Source of the DNA: Lachnospiraceae bacterium UBA7050 | GTDB lineage: Bacteria > Bacillota > Clostridia > Lachnospirales > Lachnospiraceae | Direction: 5' to 3' | Length of the DNA: 34,020 nt | Assembly (NCBI GenBank): GCA_002493905.1 | Contig: DLAJ01000011.1 | Span: forward strand, 87,834 to 121,853 | Part shown: one piece after another, positions 24,753 through 32,872 of the stretch | Layout: each line of letters begins with the position of its first letter | Numbering within the stretch: position 1 is the stretch's first letter | Notes under the pieces: model-generated | The model's database searches: none | What the model was told of the DNA's origin: nothing | Seen by the model: the letters and a program-made list of their open reading frames with translations, nothing else | Made by a program: the position numbers and the translations under genes

Positions 24753-24791
24753 ATGATTGAACTAAATGGGATTATGAGGCAGAAGGGGTAA
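24753..24791 (+). CDS. Possible 12-codon leader peptide
   Basis: AAGGAG at 24744-24749 is followed by an ATG at 24753 opening MIELNGIMRQKG and a TAA at 24789-24791. The stop lies two bases before the vWA start codon, so ribosomes ending here could restart on the vWA gene. It has no run of one amino acid to suggest classic attenuation. It could be fortuitous. Confidence 0.4.
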   Translation: MIELNGIMRQKG

Positions 24792-24793
24792 AA

Positions 24794-26575
24794 ATGAAAC
24801 TTAAGTTATGCGTGACAGGGATTATCAGAAAGTGGAAGGCTGTTTCTGCTATAGTAATTGCATTGCAAGGTCTTTTTCCCCTTTATATCTTGTCAAATGC
24901 GCAGGAAACTGGGCAAATGCAGGATACGGGAATTGTAGTGGTAATGGACAGCAGTAAGTCGATGGAAGATGTTGACCGTAACCATCTTGTTTTTGATTTT
25001 ATTAAGGCTTTGTCTGCTTCTATGCCGAAGCATTACAGTATGGGTTTTGTTTCTTATCAAAATGCGGTGTGTAACATGATTCCCATGGGAAGCAGCTATT
25101 CTATGATAGAAGATGCTCTTGCGGGGATGGAATACAAGCAATATGGAAATGCAGGCGCCGGTCTGATGGAAGCGGTAGGTTCTTTCAGGGAGGAGGAAAT
25201 AAGAAAGAGGATTCTACTGATCTCTGATGGTGAGATCATGATGCCTTCAGAGGAAGAAACGAAAGAATCTGTGGAACAGTTTTTGCAGGCGGCAGAGCTT
25301 GCTATGCAAAAAAATATTGTAATTGATATCTTAAACATAGGTCCGTGCATGGAAGATGGAAATACGGTATATACTGCAGCACAGTCCACCGGTGGAGTAG
25401 TTTATGAACTGGAAGATGGGGAAGCGCTGGCAGGCTTTATTGAACAATATCTTTTCGATGTCTGTCAGCTAAATGCAGCGCATGTCGGAAAATTAGGAGG
25501 AACAGAAGGTGAACTTTCTATCAGATTACCGGATTGTCTGATGAATAGGGTAAGGATATTTCTTTTAGGAAGACAACAGAATGAAAATCTGGCGTTAAGC
25601 TGTGAAGCTGACAGGATTGACGTAATAAAAGGCAAATATTTTACTGTGATAGAGCTGATAGAACCACACATTGATGAAGTGAAAATACAGATGTCTTCCG
25701 ACGAACCGATGGAACTAAATGCCTATTTGACGGCGGAATACGCCTTCTCCATTGAGACGGGACATACTTATGAGCAGGAAAGTCAGACAGCTAAAATTTG
25801 GATGATGGTATTGAATCAGAAGGGTGAAAATCTGCTGGAAGGTTGTTTGAAAGACGGAGGAGTAACCGTATATCTGGATGGAACTAACCAGGATTATCAC
25901 ATTGTAGATAACAGAATTTGTCTGGAGATGAGATGTGAGAGCGATACGTCTGCAGAATTAAGCATGAGTTTTGATGGGCTGTATGCAAATTATTATGGGG
26001 ATACAGGTGCAACGGAAAGGATTTTAGTACCAGTCATAGAGGAAGAGCCGCCGAAAACGGACTGGTTTTTCTGGTCAGTCATCATCGGTTTTGTCGTATT
26101 GCTTGCTGTTATATTTACCATATCATTGAGGATAAGAAAGAAGCGCACAGTTAAAAAGAAAATGATAGATGAAAGCAGGACTCTTCCTAGAGAATCATCG
26201 ATACATAAGGATGAATTCTGCGGGAAAATACAGGTATATGTCATCCATAATAAAGAGGAGATCGATTATCCGCCAGAAAGCATTAATCTGTTTGCAAGAT
26301 GCAGCCGTGAAATGATAACCTTGGAATGGATTTTGGATGCCTGCAATCTTCCATTGAGTCTGAAGGGGGCAGAGAAAGTTATCATAAAACCAGGAGATGA
26401 CAGGAGTCTGATCATAAAAAATAGTGGAGGGGCAACTGCATTGATGGGAAGGGAGTTCCTTGAAAAAGGACGTTCTTATCACCTGTATTATCATGAGAAG
26501 GTTACTTTTATTTTTGATGAGGAAGAAACGGAAATAGAAGTACACTATAAGGATTTGAGACCAAATGAAAAATGA
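24794..26575 (+). CDS. Membrane-anchored von Willebrand factor A protein
   Basis: 593 residues. An N-terminal signal or anchor (about 12-35) precedes a vWA domain beginning GIVVVMDSSKSM. The MIDAS residues are visible: DSSKS (52-56) and the acidic LLISDGE (144-147). A beta-rich extracellular region follows, then a membrane helix (about 424-446), a basic KKRTVKKK stop and a cytoplasmic domain (about 472-593) of beta-strand character (GKIQVYVIHNKEEIDYPPES). The vWA domain is thus outside and the last domain inside. In type VI secretion the kinase PpkA also carries an exported vWA domain; here no kinase domain is present. Ribosome site AAGGGG is about five bases before the ATG. It is the first full gene of the operon, 14 bases before the sheath-like gene. 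Confidence 0.88.
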   Translation: MKLKLCVTGIIRKWKAVSAIVIALQGLFPLYILSNAQETGQMQDTGIVVVMDSSKSMEDVDRNHLVFDFIKALSASMPKHYSMGFVSYQNAVCNMIPMGSSYSMIEDALAGMEYKQYGNAGAGLMEAVGSFREEEIRKRILLISDGEIMMPSEEETKESVEQFLQAAELAMQKNIVIDILNIGPCMEDGNTVYTAAQSTGGVVYELEDGEALAGFIEQYLFDVCQLNAAHVGKLGGTEGELSIRLPDCLMNRVRIFLLGRQQNENLALSCEADRIDVIKGKYFTVIELIEPHIDEVKIQMSSDEPMELNAYLTAEYAFSIETGHTYEQESQTAKIWMMVLNQKGENLLEGCLKDGGVTVYLDGTNQDYHIVDNRICLEMRCESDTSAELSMSFDGLYANYYGDTGATERILVPVIEEEPPKTDWFFWSVIIGFVVLLAVIFTISLRIRKKRTVKKKMIDESRTLPRESSIHKDEFCGKIQVYVIHNKEEIDYPPESINLFARCSREMITLEWILDACNLPLSLKGAEKVIIKPGDDRSLIIKNSGGATALMGREFLEKGRSYHLYYHEKVTFIFDEEETEIEVHYKDLRPNEK

Positions 26576-26589
26576 GAAGGAGGTACAGA

Positions 26590-28770
26590 ATGAGTATCAT
26601 CAAACAAACGAACAGAACGCTATTGTTTGAAGAAATTAACCCGGAAAAACCGGACCTGCTGACATTGGTGGGAGATGTAAGGGGTATTGACAGCCTCAGT
26701 GATGAGAAGATAAAGGAGATGAATGAAGCACTTCTGGTAAGGAGTTTCGATGAATTTATTTCCAAATTTGAGCCGGTTGTATACTCCTTTTTTAATGCAA
26801 GTAACCAAAAAATCATGTATACACTTGAGAAGCCGGAAACAATCCCGGAGGATATGCTTACACCAATCTACTTAAACGGACAGAATGATTTTCTCAAGAT
26901 GCTGATGTCTCTTGTTGAAGCAAAGCGTTCACAGAGCATTATCAATGTGGATTTTCAGTTTGACAAATTGACAGATATGATATCGCCCAAAAAGGTCATG
27001 GAGGATATCAAGCAGAACCGGAAGGAAATGCAATATACTTATAAGTCCTATGCAGAAATGGAAGATGAAGATCCTCACAAGCTGGATTTGGCGGATAAGC
27101 TAAATATCATGTTTGAAGAAGCGAGTGTAAATTATAATAATGTCCTCGCAATGCTTCCACTTGCTATTGAGGATATTAAGACAAGGCTTCTATTAGGGGA
27201 ATCTGAAGAAAAAAAGGATCATGTTCCACTTGCGCTTGGCGTTTTAAGCATGGATGAAAAAGGGGAACTGAAAGTTTTGGAAGCACCAAAGCCGGAGACC
27301 GCCGAACTTATGGTGGTGGATGATCAGGTAAATGCGGGGCTGATCGCTGCATTGGAGGAGGACTATGAGGCACTCAATGAAGAAAGCAGTGATTACGTGA
27401 AGGCATTAGTGACAAGGACATATTGTCCTCTTGCTTCCACCATGGTCAGCAGCATAGATGTGAAACAGGAAGTAGATAATTATAATTCTTATTTGGAATT
27501 TTACAAAGAGGCAAAAGATGACTTCATCAAAGTCGTAAAACCTTTGATCGAAAAAATTCTTGGGGTGTGGGCATTCTTCGAGCAGTATCCGACGAACTTA
27601 AAGGGAATGAAACCCACTATGTTTATTACCAATATATCCAATGATATGCTGGTAAAAAGCAGCAATCTCCCAAGATTGATCACATTCTTAAATACGGTGA
27701 ATGCTAAAAATGACTTTGATAATGCAATATGGTATGGGGTTGTTCCCTCTGTTTCGCTGGAGCAGAATTCCAATGTAAAGTTAACCAGACAGCGTTTTAA
27801 GGGCAATGAAAAGATTGAGAAAACGGGTGTAAACAGCACAGAAACTTTGGTGAGGCTTTTGGATGTGCTGAAAGATTATTCCGTGCAGTGTTTTTTCAGC
27901 TATGAAACAGGAGATAAGAGTACCTTCAATTATGTGGCGACGGAAGGAATTTCAAAATTCGAAGAGAGATGCGGTACAATGGCGGGAAAAGCATACAGTG
28001 AATTTGCTATTCCCTGCATCCCTAATTTTACGATCATTCCCAAGGAAAAATCAGGGGTGATTTTGGATAAGCGTATGAAGCTGAATGAAAGCAACATCGC
28101 AGAGCTGTCGAGTGAAAAAGAAGATATTATGAAACTGTGGATTGACGGTGTCTATGTAGGAGCTGCATATATTGCGGCAGGTCTCGTTGCAGCATATCAG
28201 TGTCCGGAGTATTTGAAAGAAATGTTTAAGAAGAATGTGGATGACGGGCTGCCGGGTGTCAGATTTGATATTGAGGCGAGGGATCATCCGCAGAGGGTTC
28301 ATACGGTGATGGCGAAGGAAATCACAGGATTCACCAATTCCATCAAGAATGAAATCAACAGACGTAACTTTGGCTTTGTGTTCTCTTCTGAAAATGCAAT
28401 GCTCGGAACGGAGAATATACAGAGCATCATGGTATACAAAGCAAGAAACCTGATGAGTGACGGGAAGGTATATGAGCCGATTTACAAGACGCAGGTCACC
28501 ACTTATATTGAACGGGTTCTGCGGCACGCGACGGGAGATTTTAAGCAGGAAAACATCGTTCAGTTCTTTTCGAATAATCCGTCAAGCCAAAAGAGCAAAT
28601 GGCTGGAGAAGAAGGATTATGTCAATGCCGTGCTGGGTGCCGGAGATGATGTGGAATATGAGATTGATGAAGCAAACGGCTACTGTGTATTAAACATCAC
28701 TTTCAATGGAAATGTAAAAAATCTGGAAATTGAGATTAATCGTCTCAATTCAAATAACAGGGCAATGTAA
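26590..28770 (+). CDS. T6SS-like contractile sheath protein, probable TssB-TssC fusion
   Basis: 726 residues from the ATG at 26590, with AGGAGG seven bases upstream; an earlier ATG at 26572 lies before that site. Residues 1-145 follow the order of TssB: LLTLVGDVRGIDSLS, then RSFDEFISKFEPVVYSFF, then INVDFQFDKLTDMISPKKV, like the TssB strand and its S-x-DD-F-x-P-x-x-V segment. The rest resembles TssC. The last part shows it best: YIERVLRHATGDF, KDYVNAVLGAGDDVEYEID and CVLNITFNGNVKNLEIEIN mirror the TssC end (IMRDKIGSF; a valine-rich strand; a final L-x-L strand). The length equals TssB plus TssC (about 170 + 500). Such sheaths contract to drive an Hcp tube. Homology is by eye, and a fusion is inference; context strongly supports it. 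Confidence 0.72.
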   Translation: MSIIKQTNRTLLFEEINPEKPDLLTLVGDVRGIDSLSDEKIKEMNEALLVRSFDEFISKFEPVVYSFFNASNQKIMYTLEKPETIPEDMLTPIYLNGQNDFLKMLMSLVEAKRSQSIINVDFQFDKLTDMISPKKVMEDIKQNRKEMQYTYKSYAEMEDEDPHKLDLADKLNIMFEEASVNYNNVLAMLPLAIEDIKTRLLLGESEEKKDHVPLALGVLSMDEKGELKVLEAPKPETAELMVVDDQVNAGLIAALEEDYEALNEESSDYVKALVTRTYCPLASTMVSSIDVKQEVDNYNSYLEFYKEAKDDFIKVVKPLIEKILGVWAFFEQYPTNLKGMKPTMFITNISNDMLVKSSNLPRLITFLNTVNAKNDFDNAIWYGVVPSVSLEQNSNVKLTRQRFKGNEKIEKTGVNSTETLVRLLDVLKDYSVQCFFSYETGDKSTFNYVATEGISKFEERCGTMAGKAYSEFAIPCIPNFTIIPKEKSGVILDKRMKLNESNIAELSSEKEDIMKLWIDGVYVGAAYIAAGLVAAYQCPEYLKEMFKKNVDDGLPGVRFDIEARDHPQRVHTVMAKEITGFTNSIKNEINRRNFGFVFSSENAMLGTENIQSIMVYKARNLMSDGKVYEPIYKTQVTTYIERVLRHATGDFKQENIVQFFSNNPSSQKSKWLEKKDYVNAVLGAGDDVEYEIDEANGYCVLNITFNGNVKNLEIEINRLNSNNRAM

Positions 28771-28791
28771 AAAAGAAAAGGAGGAAGAAAA

Positions 28792-29223
28792 ATGGGTTTC
28801 AGACTGCATGTAACAGGAGGCGCAGAGCAGGTGGCTCTAGGCGAAAAAAGCATTAAGAAAGTGGTGTTTGGTTCAGAGTCATCACCTGATTCTAATGCGA
28901 GGGCGACGGATTTTGGAGTATCTATGAAAATATGGGGGAAAATGCTCTATCACCTTGGCGGAGAGGGGAGCGATGACACGCTTGAGCTTTCCAGGTGGTC
29001 GCTGGTTCCGTCGGAAAGAGTTGACTGCTATCGTAATGTAACGGTAGAAGTGGTGGCAGCGGGACAGGTAGTACGAAAATACGAAGTTCCGAATGCGTTT
29101 GTGATGGAGTATTCGGAAGAGGTGGATGATGAAACTGGTGTCGGAACTTTCTATATGCATGTAAAGCAAAAGAAAGATGAAAACGACAAGTTGAAAATCG
29201 AAGGCGGATATGCAGGAGAATAG
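28792..29223 (+). CDS. Hcp/TssD-like tube protein 1
   Basis: 143 residues, predicted all beta. Its layout matches Hcp (TssD) of Bacteroidetes-type T6SS: a first strand pair, SPDSNARATDFGVSMKI (compare the D-x-x-G-R-P-x-S-x-V-x-G stretch), ELSRWSLV, then VPNAFVMEYSEEVDD (100-113), close to the Hcp F-x-D-A-Y-V-V-E-Y-S-E-x-F-D signature, and a last strand FYMHVKQKK. Hcp forms hexameric rings stacked inside the sheath. AGGAGG precedes the ATG, 21 bases after the sheath gene. It is paralogous to the next gene, with SNAR, WS-VP, NAFV and KQKKD shared. It has no signal peptide. Structural homology is inferred from the motif order. Confidence 0.75.
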   Translation: MGFRLHVTGGAEQVALGEKSIKKVVFGSESSPDSNARATDFGVSMKIWGKMLYHLGGEGSDDTLELSRWSLVPSERVDCYRNVTVEVVAAGQVVRKYEVPNAFVMEYSEEVDDETGVGTFYMHVKQKKDENDKLKIEGGYAGE

Positions 29224-29237
29224 AAAGGAGAAAAAAC

Positions 29238-29663
29238 ATGTCATTTGTTGTAAAAGTTGAAGGTACGGAAGCGTTTGAAATATCAAAAGAGTGTGTAAAG
29301 AGTGTAAAGGTGATCACGGACATTCCACAGGACTCCAATGCGAGAACCAAGGATGTCGGTGCGACTATGACGATCAAAGGGAAGATTCTTACCGCGGTCG
29401 GTGGCGATCCGTTTGACAGCACAAGGAAGCTGGCCCTATGGTCTGTGGTTCCGGCAGAAAGGGCAGAAAGTTATAGGAAAGTTACAGCGGAGTATGTTGC
29501 GGCGGGAATCGTTGAGAGAAAATACTGCTTTCCCAATGCGTTTGTGGTGGATTACAGAGAAGATTATGGAGATGAAGAGGGAACGGGAACTTTTACTCTG
29601 GTTATTAAGCAGAAAAAAGACAAAATCAACATGGTCACGGTGGAAGGTGGATATTCTGCATAG
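29238..29663 (+). CDS. Hcp/TssD-like tube protein 2
   Basis: 141 residues, a diverged tandem copy of the preceding gene, which ends 14 bases upstream. It shares QDSNARTKDVG, LALWSVVPAER, YVAAGIVERKY, PNAFVVDYREDYGDEEG and LVIKQKKDK. Identity looks near one half, which points to an old duplication and different roles, for example two ring types, or a tube and a cap or cargo adaptor. AAAGGAG precedes the ATG. A hairpin lies just downstream. No signal peptide or membrane segment. Confidence 0.75.
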   Translation: MSFVVKVEGTEAFEISKECVKSVKVITDIPQDSNARTKDVGATMTIKGKILTAVGGDPFDSTRKLALWSVVPAERAESYRKVTAEYVAAGIVERKYCFPNAFVVDYREDYGDEEGTGTFTLVIKQKKDKINMVTVEGGYSA

Positions 29664-29690
29664 GTAGCAAGATTATGCGGTTTAATAGGG

Positions 29691-29724
29691 AAGAGCGTAT
29701 ACAACGATAGTTGGATACGCTCTT
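29691..29724 (+). other. Intra-operon hairpin after the tube genes
   Basis: AAGAGCGTAT (29691-29700) pairs with ATACGCTCTT (29715-29724). Inside, CAAC and GTTG pair over GATA after one mismatch. No U-run follows. It could partly terminate transcription or protect the 3' end of the upstream mRNA, so that tube and sheath are made in excess. Confidence 0.65.
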
Positions 29725-29745
29725 TCGGAAAAAAGGGAGTTTATC

Positions 29746-30153
29746 ATGGATTATTATAAGATACTGGAGGTTTCTGAGCGGGCGGATACAGAAGAGATTA
29801 AGCAGGCGTACAGGAGAAAAGCAAAGGAATATCATCCTGATCGGAATCCTGATAATCCTGAAGCGGAAGCAAAATTCAAGGATGTGGCGAAAGCATATGA
29901 AATTCTAGGAAATGAAGAAAAAAGAAAAAAATATGACTTAAAAAGAAAAATGTCGTCAGATTGTGGTATAATAAACGATAAAGACAAGGTAGAACCGGCG
30001 GATATGGCAGACTTTACGAAAGACATGGAAAGGTATTTCGGTTTTTCTTTTCATAGGGGGCAGGAGAGCAAGCAACGGCAGGATGCGGGGAAAACAAGAA
30101 AAAATCCGTTGGATGTGACGGAAATGTTCGAAACGTTTATGAAGATGAAATAA
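29746..30153 (+). CDS. Short J-domain protein
   Basis: 135 residues. Residues 1-66 are a complete J domain (MDYYKILEVSERADTEE, HPD at 30-32, FKDVAKAYEILGNEEKRKKYD). The rest is charged and lacks the Gly/Phe and zinc-finger parts of DnaJ, so this is a minimal co-chaperone that stimulates an Hsp70 ATPase and recruits it to a specific client. Within this operon the client may be the sheath or tube protein, though ordinary T6SS clusters have no J protein. GGGAG is about seven bases before the ATG. The C-terminal 70 residues match nothing I recognise. Confidence 0.92.
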   Translation: MDYYKILEVSERADTEEIKQAYRRKAKEYHPDRNPDNPEAEAKFKDVAKAYEILGNEEKRKKYDLKRKMSSDCGIINDKDKVEPADMADFTKDMERYFGFSFHRGQESKQRQDAGKTRKNPLDVTEMFETFMKMK

Positions 30154-30200
30154 TGAATTATGGGTAAAAGCTGATGCTGGATGAGAGGGATTGAATTTAA

Positions 30201-30911
30201 GTGGAATATTGGGTGGTATCGAGTAAACTGAGAACAGGCATGATTGCATTAGGCGTATGCGTATTTGCGGCAGGATGCAGCATGTGTAAAGGACCTGCAA
30301 AAAACGAAGTGACAGAAAACATAATCGAAGAAGGGTCAGTTTCAAACGAAGCGTCGGACAGCATAATCGAAGACAAGGATCATGAGGAAGTGAGCGGACT
30401 TAGTTTAAGTGATCTTGGAAAAGCAGCTGATTTTATAGACTATGAATTCATACAGGAGAATCACGAAATTCTGGAATATGATATTTGTACTTCGCCCAGA
30501 TATGATTATGCTGATACGATTTTGGCAGAGTATCTGCGAGAGGAAGTGGAAGAAGCCGGGCGGGAGGCTGGGAGATCAGATCCGAGTACTGTTGATTATT
30601 TTCTCTACGACTTTAATGACGACGGTCTGGAAGATTATCTTGTGTGCATGTCCGGCGCTTTGTGGAGTGACGGAAATGGTGGAAATGAAGTACGAATTTA
30701 TGTACAGGAAGAGGGGGAAACAGTAAGGATGGTGTTCAGCGGTACTGTGCCATTGCATCTTCCGGACGTTCCGGGATTGAGAGGGGGACATGCCCCTATT
30801 GCTGTTCTGGGAATGGGTAGTAACGATTATCATTGGCTTATACTGCCGGGAACCAGAATTCTTGTATATGATGCGGACAGCGGTAGATATCATTATGATG
30901 ATGAGAGGTAA
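30201..30911 (+). CDS. Lipoprotein of unknown function in the contractile operon
   Basis: 236 residues from a GTG start, with GAGAGGGA about ten bases upstream; an ATG at 30240 is a possible alternative but leaves a very short signal. The lipobox is FAAGC (Cys26). An acidic linker follows, then YDFNDDGLEDYLVCM near residue 137, a calcium-loop-like D-x-N-x-D-G motif. It should be anchored on the outer face of the membrane. Its place among sheath, tube and FHA genes invites comparison with the T6SS lipoprotein TssJ, but no sequence likeness to TssJ is seen. It resembles the lipoprotein at 13675 only in general style. Confidence 0.75.
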   Translation: MEYWVVSSKLRTGMIALGVCVFAAGCSMCKGPAKNEVTENIIEEGSVSNEASDSIIEDKDHEEVSGLSLSDLGKAADFIDYEFIQENHEILEYDICTSPRYDYADTILAEYLREEVEEAGREAGRSDPSTVDYFLYDFNDDGLEDYLVCMSGALWSDGNGGNEVRIYVQEEGETVRMVFSGTVPLHLPDVPGLRGGHAPIAVLGMGSNDYHWLILPGTRILVYDADSGRYHYDDER

Positions 30912-30943
30912 AAAGAAATAAAATTTCGGAGAGGGTACAGCAC

Positions 30944-31486
30944 ATGAATCGCAAAAACACATTAGATATAGTGATTCTGATATCCTGTATTACGGGAATG
31001 ATATTATCATATACATATTTGGTGAATCAAACAGAGAAGTGGACAAGCATGGTCATTCTCGGAATTATAGCGCTGCTTTTTTTTGTTTTTGCAATTGCGG
31101 ACAGCAGGAGGATCAGAGCGCAGGAAAATTATAGTGTAAAAGGGAAAGAAATCTCGGAAATTCTGCTTCTTGGGGAAAATGATAATATAACGGATACATG
31201 GGATATTTATGGCAAGACGTCCATTGTTTTTGGGAAAGACGAAGGGGAGAATCAAGTGGATGTGAACCTAAAGAATACCGATTATGCAGGAACGGTGGAC
31301 GGAGAACATGCTGTTATGAATTACAGTGACGGGAAATGGTACATAGAAGACTTGGACAGTGAGAATGGAACAAGAATACAAAGGGGCGAAGACGGCAGGA
31401 CATATCGGGTGTCTTCCAGAGAACCGTGCAGGATAGAAAAGAACGATATCATTTATTTGGGACTTGCGCCAATTAAAATACGATAA
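30944..31486 (+). CDS. FHA-domain membrane protein
   Basis: 180 residues. Two membrane helices (about 8-26 and 34-52) leave a cytoplasmic FHA domain (about 90-180). FHA features are partly degenerate: the GR motif is FGKDEG, S-x-x-H is DGEH (119-122), and N-G is kept in DSENGTRI. FHA domains bind phosphothreonine, but replacing the first Arg with Lys and the Ser of S-x-x-H with Asp makes binding uncertain. T6SS clusters regulated by phosphorylation contain a comparable FHA protein (Fha/TagH). GAGAGGG lies about nine bases before the ATG. The gene is 32 bases after the lipoprotein gene. Confidence 0.85.
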   Translation: MNRKNTLDIVILISCITGMILSYTYLVNQTEKWTSMVILGIIALLFFVFAIADSRRIRAQENYSVKGKEISEILLLGENDNITDTWDIYGKTSIVFGKDEGENQVDVNLKNTDYAGTVDGEHAVMNYSDGKWYIEDLDSENGTRIQRGEDGRTYRVSSREPCRIEKNDIIYLGLAPIKIR

Positions 31487-31532
31487 GGCACATTTCATAT
31501 ATCTAAAAGCAATGATACAAGGGAGAAAAAAT

Positions 31533-32027
31533 ATGAGCAATTTAATCAGATGTCAAAACGGGCATATGTTTTCCAGCAGGAGATATGGAACCATATGCCC
31601 TTATTGCAATATTGAGACGGCAACGAGGGAAAAAAAAGAGACCGGACAGACTGAGACGGAGATAGAGGAATCGCTGTTTTTACAGGAGGAAAAAGCGGTC
31701 TGCGGATGGATCGTCTGTGTGGAAGGACCAAGAAAGGGTAAGGACTACAAAGTAATATCCGGTAAGAATTTCGTCGGCAGGGCGGATGATATGGATATTC
31801 AAATCTTAGGGGACAATCAGATTTCCAGAAGAAACCACTGTGTCATTGTATATGATGAGAAGCAGGGAAAAATGGTTATTCTGCCCGGAGACAGCAATGG
31901 CATTGTGTATTTGAATGAAGAGGCGGTATATGTACCGACGCAGCTGCATCCGTATGATGTGATCGAAATGGGGGAAAGTAAATTTCTCTTCATTCCGTTC
32001 TGCGGAGACCATTTTAAGTGGGAATAG
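31533..32027 (+). CDS. Zinc-ribbon plus FHA-domain protein
   Basis: 164 residues from the ATG at 31533, preceded by GGGAGA; an in-frame ATG at 31464 lies inside the previous gene and is not credible. The N-terminus is a small metal-binding ribbon: Cys7, His11, Cys22 and Cys25 in RCQNGHMF and CPYCN. After a Glu/Thr-rich linker comes a well-kept FHA domain: GR at 82-83, SRRNH at 98-102 and SNG at 121-123. This one should bind phosphothreonine. It is soluble, unlike the preceding FHA protein. The linker has several Thr residues (TGQTETE) that could themselves be phosphorylated. Confidence 0.9.
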   Translation: MSNLIRCQNGHMFSSRRYGTICPYCNIETATREKKETGQTETEIEESLFLQEEKAVCGWIVCVEGPRKGKDYKVISGKNFVGRADDMDIQILGDNQISRRNHCVIVYDEKQGKMVILPGDSNGIVYLNEEAVYVPTQLHPYDVIEMGESKFLFIPFCGDHFKWE

Positions 32028-32041
32028 ATAGGGGAGACGTT

Positions 32042-32872
32042 ATGTCATTGGAAGAGGGAGTAATTTTGGCAATCTATCTGTTGATTCTAGTTCTTATCGC
32101 CGTCCGCTTTTTGGTTAAAGAAAAAGGGAAAGTGATACGGCGGTTTAGGACGGGAAAGGCAATGACCATCGGAGACAGACAGGTACAGGAAGACGACTAT
32201 GGAATCTGCCAGAGCGCAGATGGCTTCATGGCAGTATTGGCGGACGGTATGGGTAAGAATTATGGGGGAAAGATATCTTCAAGGACTGCAGTGGACACGA
32301 TGAAAGATATGTTTGCAAGCTACCATTCACATGAGAATCCTGCCTATTTTTTTAAGAAAGCGTTTCACAGGGTAAATGCACAAATACTGGAGAAGCTGAA
32401 CGATGGAAGGGGCGGGGCCAGTATGGGTGTCATACTGGTCAGGGACAATTATCTTTATTACGCAGTAGCGGGGAACGTAAAGATTGCAGTCTATCGGCAG
32501 AACAGTCTCGTCCCTCTTACCGCGGGACATACCATAGATGTACTGGTAGAAGAACGGTATATGAAAGGCAGAATTACGAAGGAAGATGCCTTAAAAATGC
32601 TGGAGAACCGAAGGCTTTACAACTATTTGGGGCAGGATGGATTTCAAGAGATTGAGTTTTTTGATACCCCTGTTTTGTTGAAAGAGAAGGATATTGTGGT
32701 TCTGATGAGCGATGGGCTTTATGAGGGCATGAGCTGGAAACAGATAGAGGAACTCCTTTCTGGTAAAAAGAAATGCCAGCAGAAGGCGTATGAGATTATA
32801 GAGGCGATTAATGCAGGGAACAAAGAAGAAAAAGATAACGCCAGCATTGTTCTGGTTGAGGGATTCACATGA
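32042..32872 (+). CDS. Membrane-anchored PP2C-type protein phosphatase
   Basis: 276 residues from the ATG at 32042, with AGGGGAG five bases upstream; a GTG at 32018 overlaps the FHA gene and lacks a site. One N-terminal membrane helix (6-24) is followed by a cytoplasmic PP2C (PPM) domain. The metal-binding acids are all present: VQEDDYGI (50-51), LADGMGKNYGG (67-69), LMSDGLYEG (223-225) and KDNASIVL (265-266). It should remove phosphate from Ser/Thr, as PppA does in the T6SS threonine-phosphorylation pathway. It lies 14 bases after the FHA gene and overlaps the next by four bases (ATGA). Confidence 0.93.
   Translation: MSLEEGVILAIYLLILVLIAVRFLVKEKGKVIRRFRTGKAMTIGDRQVQEDDYGICQSADGFMAVLADGMGKNYGGKISSRTAVDTMKDMFASYHSHENPAYFFKKAFHRVNAQILEKLNDGRGGASMGVILVRDNYLYYAVAGNVKIAVYRQNSLVPLTAGHTIDVLVEERYMKGRITKEDALKMLENRRLYNYLGQDGFQEIEFFDTPVLLKEKDIVVLMSDGLYEGMSWKQIEELLSGKKKCQQKAYEIIEAINAGNKEEKDNASIVLVEGFT

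Noticed and set aside
30201..30911. TssJ-like lipoprotein
   Set aside because: Only the lipobox and the genomic position agree; no TssJ sequence features are visible.
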